Source: Anolis sagrei
Lineage: Eukaryota > Chordata > Lepidosauria > Squamata > Anolidae
Direction of reading: 5' to 3'
Assembly (NCBI RefSeq): GCF_037176765.1
Contig: NC_090024.1
Span: forward strand, 246,352,571-246,416,570
DNA: 64,000 nucleotides
Shown here: positions 59,886 through 64,000 of the stretch, in pieces
How the letters are laid out: every line of letters starts with the position of its first letter
Numbering within the stretch: position 1 is the first letter of the stretch
The notes under the pieces: generated by a model
The model's database searches: none
What the model saw: the letters and a program-made list of their open reading frames with translations, nothing else
What the model was told of the DNA's origin: nothing
Made by a program: the position numbers and the translations under genes

Positions 59886-60356
59886 CATAGAATCATAGAA
59901 TCAAAGAGTTGGAAGAGACCTCATGGGTCATCCAGTCCAATCCCATTCTGCCAAGAAGCAGGAATATTGCATTCAAATCACCCCTGACAGATGGCCATCC
60001 AGCCTCTGTTTAAAAGCTTCCAAAGAAGGAGCCTCCACCACACTCTGTGTTTGTCCACTTAACCAATTCCAGATCCACCTCACCGTAGTTTTGCCTAGCC
60101 CACATTGGACTAGTTTCCTTGCCAGAAGGTCATGGGGGACCTTGTTGAAGGCCTTCCTGAAATCCAGGTATGCTCCATCCACGGCATTCCCTGCATCTAC
60201 CCAACTTGTAACTCTATCGAAAAAAAGAGATCAGATGAGTCTGGCATGACTTGTTTTTGATAAATCCATGTTGACTCTTAGCGATGACCGCATTTGTTTC
60301 TAAGTGCTTGCAGACCACTTCCTTGACAATCCTTTCCAGAATCTTGCCTGGTATCT
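59886..60356 (-). mobile_element. CR1 LINE with a large internal deletion
   Basis: The 3' end (59886-60045) is joined directly to the RT palm region (60046-60356, [20 protein letters not shown]). The middle ~1 kb is missing, but the frame runs across the join. Confidence 0.85.
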
Positions 60357-60892
60357 GCTGGGATGATTTGGCTTGTGTCCTCCTGCTTGGCAAGGTTAGG
60401 GGATTGTGAGTGCAATCAATGCACCACTCTGGGTTTTCACCGCACAACCCCAATGCAAGATCTCATAACCACGTTGCAAATTAGAGGGTGCTCATATGTG
60501 TGTGTCCCAGAAAAGGAACAAGGAGAGGCAGCCTTCCTTGGTTTTGCTGTGATGCAGATCTGAGTGAAAAGGGAGCATTTCCTGCTCTAAAAGCCTACAT
60601 GCCAGAGCAAAGCATGTGTGAGCGTGACACCAGAGGTCCAGGCAGGCATGGAAGTGTGGGCTTTATGCATGCATGGATGGGGTGGGTGTTGTGTGTTGCT
60701 CCAGCAACACGGCGGGCGATGGGCACGTCCTCGGAGGTCGGGGAGTGCCTGGGGCAAGGAGCGCCAGCCCTGACCCAGGCATGAGGTGCTTTCAGGCGGG
60801 AGGCCGAGGCACACGCACAGAGGTCACCTTGGAGCGGGGCCCCTCCCTGCCTTGCCCCCCTCCAAAACAGGCACACGCCCCACAGACCCAGG
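60357..60892. other. Upstream region of gene D
   Basis: Rather GC-rich from about 60690. No repeat or exon recognised. Probably holds gene D promoter elements. Confidence 0.4.
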
Positions 60893-60900
60893 TATTTAAG
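60893..60900 (+). promoter_or_regulatory. TATA-like box of gene D
   Basis: TATTTAAG, 64 bp before the ATG. Confidence 0.55.
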
Positions 60901-60956
60901 CCTCTCCTCCGGCTGGGCTTGGCTCTCAGGCTCCGGTGTTACCTTTGCACGGTACC

Positions 60957-61068
60957 ATGAAGACATCTGGGCTCTTCCTCCTCCTCCTTGCAGGTCTCCT
61001 TCTGGTCCTCCTGGGGAGCAGACCCGCATCCACGGCTGCAGTTTCTAGCAAGCAGGCTGTACTGGGAG
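60957..61068 (+). CDS. Gene D exon 1: signal peptide (gene continues past window)
   Basis: ATG in the context TACCATGAAG. 37 codons plus 1 nt, phase 1, before GTGAGC. It encodes MKTSGLFLLLLAGLLLVLLG then SRPASTAAVSSKQAVLG: a strong secretion signal with a likely cleavage near ASTA. The phase-1 donor, size and promoter layout match the first exons of genes A to C, so a WAP or similar small secreted protein is the likely product. No cysteine-rich exon follows within the remaining 2.9 kb, so the domain exon must lie outside or the gene is broken. Function is therefore inferred from neighbours only. Confidence 0.62.
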
Positions 61069-61640
61069 GTGAGCATAAAGCCCAATTGAATCGTGGTCTA
61101 CGGGTGCTGGTATGGCTGGTTTGGGAAGGTCCAGTCTAGGGTTTCATTGAACCAAACATAAAGAAAGGGGCAATGACACAAAGCACCCTGAAACAAGGAC
61201 CAACCATGGCGTCTTCTCATGCAATCCATCCCTTGCCCAGTTCCAATCAACGGGCATTGCGAGCACCTACAACCAGGTCCACTTTTCCAGGAGGTGTTGC
61301 TGCTCAGATGCTCACACACGTAAGCAAATCTCACGGCCTGGATCCAGGTTTTGTGGGTCATCTCCAATGCAAATTCTCCAATTTTGGGAGGCCCAGCTCC
61401 AGGTAAAACAAAAGGCTGGAGGCAGGTATATGCTGCAGTTCAGATAACAGACCTCATAGCTCAGATTTCTGTTTTATTTGCAAACTTGGAAATATGTTCT
61501 CTCTGTCTCTCTGGAGAGTTTATGACACCACTTTAACTGCTGTGGTTCAATGCTATGGGAGTTGTAGTTTGACAAGACACCAGAGAAGTCTTGTCATAGA
61601 AGTCTAAAGACCAGGACTGCCTTGCATTGAGCCTTGGTAA
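61069..61640. other. Gene D intron 1, start
   Basis: No repeat and no convincing phase-1 exon. Confidence 0.45.
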
Positions 61641-61644
61641 TTCA

Positions 61645-62341
61645 AGATCTTGGAGTCCTCGTGGACAACAAGTTAAACATGAGCCAACAATGTGATGTGG
61701 CGGCAAAAAAAGCCAATGGGATTTTGGCCTGCATCAAGAGGAGCCTAGTGTCTAGATCTAGGGAAGTAATGCTCCCCATGCTCTACTCCGCCTTGGTTAG
61801 ACCACGTTACCTGGAATATTGTGTCCAATTCTGGGCACCACAATTCAAGGGAGATGTTGACTCTAAGCTGGAATGTGTACAGAGGAGGGCGACTAAAATG
61901 ATCAAGGGTCTGGAGAACAAGCCCTATGAGGAGTGGCTTAAGGAGCTGGGCATGTTTAGCCTGAAGAAGAGAAGGCTGAGAGGAGATATGATAGCCATGT
62001 ATAAATATGTGAGAGGAAGCCACAGGGAGGAGGGAGCAAGCTTGTTTTCTGCTTCCCTGGAGACTAGGACGCAAGGGAACAATGGCTTCAAACTACAAGA
62101 GAGGAGATTCCATCTGAACATTAGGAAGAACTTCCTGACTGTGAGAGCCGTTCAGCAGTGGAACTCTCTGCCCCGGAGTGTGGTGGAGGCTCCTTCTTTG
62201 GAAGCTTTTAAACAGAGGCTGGATAGCCATCTGCCAGGGGTGATTTGAATGCAATATTCCTGCTTCTTGGCAGAATGGGGTTGGACTGGATGGCCCAGGA
62301 GGTCTCTTCCAACTCTTTGATTCTATGATTCTATGATTCTA
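61645..62341 (+). mobile_element. CR1 LINE 3' fragment with open frame
   Basis: GATCTTGGAGTCCTCGTGGA to three ATTCTATG-type octamers. About 200 open codons ([20 protein letters not shown] to the end), so it is recent. Confidence 0.92.
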
Positions 62342-62459
62342 ATTGTTGTCAAACTGCATTAATTCTACACTGTAGATGAATTCTAAGATATGGAATGGTG
62401 ATTCCCAAATGCTGGCCTTCCAGTTGTTTGTGGGCCCTTCCATGCAGCCATATAAATCA

Positions 62460-62830
62460 GAATATTTATTTATTATTCAAACTTATATGCCGCCACTCCC
62501 CTAGGGCTTGGTGCAGCTTACAAGAAACAAACTCGAATCTAACACAGTTTAAAACAACATATCAAAGTTCAAAAGCCTGTCGAAACAAATATGTCTTACA
62601 AGCCCTATGGAAAGCTGATAAATCCAGCAAGGCACAGACTTCTGGTGGCAGAGTGTTCCAGAGCGATGGTGCCACTGCTGTAAAGGCCCTGCGTCTAGTT
62701 GCAAGGTTTTAAAACATTTATATTCCGCCCTTCTCACCCCGAAGGAGACCTAGGGCAGGTCACAATGTACATATACATGGCAAACATTCAATGCCACAGA
62801 CACACAACATAAATAGACACACAGAGGCTA
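62460..62830 (-). mobile_element. L2-like LINE fragments
   Basis: TTATTTATTATTCAAACTTA with CGCCACTCCCCTAGGGCTTG, a coding scrap around 62640-62700, then a second end (TATATTCCGCCCTTCTCACC). Old and diverged. Confidence 0.5.
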
Positions 62831-62954
62831 TTTAACTTTCCAGATTTTTGAATTCTGGCCACCGGGGGAGCTGTTGCTTCACCGTCCACTTGTGACACCG
62901 ATGGAGTACTTCCTCATTCTTTTGCACACTGCTGGAGAGTTTTGTGACATTGTA

Positions 62955-63345
62955 AATTATAGACATAGACAAGCCATGGTTCTAAATGGTTTTTAAGTAC
63001 TTACAAAACTAAAGTTCTGGTGGTGAAAACTAGGGGGAGCTGGTGCTTTGCTTCTACAGTGTTGGTAAAGTTCTAGTGGTGAAAATTTCAGAAGTCTAAC
63101 AAAACTTTCAAAATTTCATTAATATTTCATTACTGGCAATTTTTATGACGGAACCAATTAGGAACTGCCATTTATAATGAAATTTTGAAAGTTTTGTTAG
63201 ACTTCTGAAATTTGCACCACCAGAACTTTAGCAACACTGTAGAAGCAAAGTACCAGGCAGCGCCCCGTAGTTTTCACCAGCCGAACTTTAGTTTTGCAAG
63301 TAGTTTAGAATCATTTGGAACCATGGATTGCCCATGCCTAGTAAA
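62955..63345. mobile_element. Long foldback MITE-like element
   Basis: The left half (TAGACATAGACAAGCCATGG, then AAAACTAAAGTTCTGGTGGT) is repeated inverted in the right half (to CCATGGATTGCCCATGCCTA). Arms are about 170 bp around a short centre at 63130-63165. No coding. A TA target is possible. The family is unsure. Confidence 0.7.
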
Positions 63346-63389
63346 TTAGTTAAATTAGCCTCCCTGCATAAGCGGTACGTAAATTTCCT

Positions 63390-63560
63390 ACTTGACAGAT
63401 GCAGCTGTCTTTTGGGCTGCAAAGGTTGACAGCAAGCTAGACAAATGGCTGGAAGCTCACTCCAACCTAGGCTGGCTTCGAACTCATGACCTCTCAGTCC
63501 ATAGTGATTTTAATGCAGCTGACTTCCAACCAACTGCACCACAACCCGATCCAGTAGCAA
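63390..63560. mobile_element. Possible tRNA-SINE remnant
   Basis: GCTGGCTTCGAACTCATGAC resembles a B box and its flank, with CAACTGCACCACAACCCG behind. Weak call. Confidence 0.3.
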
Positions 63561-63640
63561 TTTATACTTTTGTTAAAGGCACATAGCAACACAACTGCTG
63601 GTGAATAACTTGCCCTCTATAACAGACTATATATTATGTA

Positions 63641-63980
63641 TTGTCAAAGGATTTCATGGCCGGAATCACTAGGATGTTGTAGGATTTTCGGGCTATATGG
63701 CCATGTTCTAGAGGCATTTTCGCCTGACGTTTCGCCTGCATCTATGGCAAGCATCCTCAGAGGTGGTGAGGTCTATTGGAACTAGGAAAATGGGTTTATA
63801 TATCTGTGGAATGACCAGGGTGGGACAAAGAACTCTTGTCTGCTGGAAATAGGTGGGAATGTTTCAAGTGACCGCCTTGATTAGCATTTGATGGCCTGGC
63901 TATGCCTGGGGGAATCTTTTGTCGAGAGGTGATTAGATGTGCCTGATTGTTTCCCCTCTGCTGTTTTGCTGTTGTAACTT
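63641..63980 (-). mobile_element. Single-arm PLE 3' end
   Basis: Flanked by an 11-bp duplication TATATTATGTA (63630-63640 and 63981-63991). A 5'-truncated copy with only the 3' terminal repeat and the last few coding bases, one of the few copies here that is not a foldback. Confidence 0.88.
63723..63763 (-). ncRNA. Hammerhead-ribozyme-like motif in PLE (consensus copy)
   Basis: All boxes intact on the minus strand. The copy is short and simple, with a clear target duplication. Confidence 0.53.
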
Positions 63981-64000
63981 TATATTATGTATCAAGTATG

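Noticed and set aside
61288-61320. Possible small exon of gene D (TTTTCCAG acceptor, CACGTAAGC donor)
   Set aside because: Only 29 nt, ends in phase 0, no cysteines. It does not fit the phase-1 exon pattern of the cluster.

Overview
This is a vertebrate chromosomal window, almost certainly from a squamate reptile (lizard). It has no bacterial features. It is packed with families typical of lizard genomes: dozens of young and old CR1 LINE copies ending in the ATTCTATG-type tail, L2 LINEs, RTE/BovB-like fragments, tRNA-derived SINEs of the Sauria type, Penelope-like elements (PLEs), SPIN-like hAT transposons and their MITEs, and two solo LTRs of an LTR retroelement.

The host genes are a small cluster of secreted WAP (whey acidic protein, four-disulfide core) proteins, read here as split genes with phase-1 introns. 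Gene A (minus, 12019 to 8775) encodes a signal peptide plus one WAP domain (76 aa). Gene B (minus, 24485 to 17463) encodes a signal peptide plus two WAP domains (126 aa by this model). Gene C (plus, 33723 to 42174) encodes a signal peptide plus two WAP domains (125 aa). Gene D (plus, from 60957) shows only its first, signal-peptide exon, and the rest probably lies beyond the window. In A, B and C each WAP domain is exactly one 1-1 phase exon, and the last exon supplies only the last one or two residues and the stop (Gly-stop in A and B, Gly-Phe-stop in C). All four genes have a TATA-like box about 50 to 65 bp before the ATG, and A, B and C have AATAAA signals. A and B lie on the minus strand and C and D on the plus strand, so B and C are divergent. 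This is the layout of waprin/WFDC/SLPI-type antiprotease or antimicrobial loci.

Layout: 1-3030 is a purine-only satellite-like block with a higher-order repeat. 3.0-8.5 kb is CR1, a PLE and a palindromic hAT MITE. 8.6-12.1 kb is gene A, with a solo LTR in intron 2 and PLE and L2 pieces in intron 1. 12.1-17.3 kb holds tandem duplications, a BovB tail and CR1. 17.3-24.5 kb is gene B, whose last intron carries a second (GGAA/GGGA/GGCA/GGAT) array with a 200-N assembly gap. 24.6-33.7 kb is repeats, including a PLE with a long open reverse transcriptase/GIY-YIG frame inserted in a CR1. 33.7-42.4 kb is gene C, whose introns hold nested CR1/SPIN/PLE insertions. 42.5-60.8 kb is repeats, including an L2 with an open 1001-codon ORF2, a second 5'-truncated L2 and an interstitial telomere-like array. 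60.9 kb to the end is the start of gene D and more repeats.

The most unusual signals are hammerhead-ribozyme-like motifs in the PLE terminal repeats, the strong tendency of those PLE copies to be foldbacks bounded by one target-site duplication, an odd ninth cysteine in the second WAP domain of gene C, and a CR1 copy that ends about 20 bp from a WAP-exon splice acceptor.
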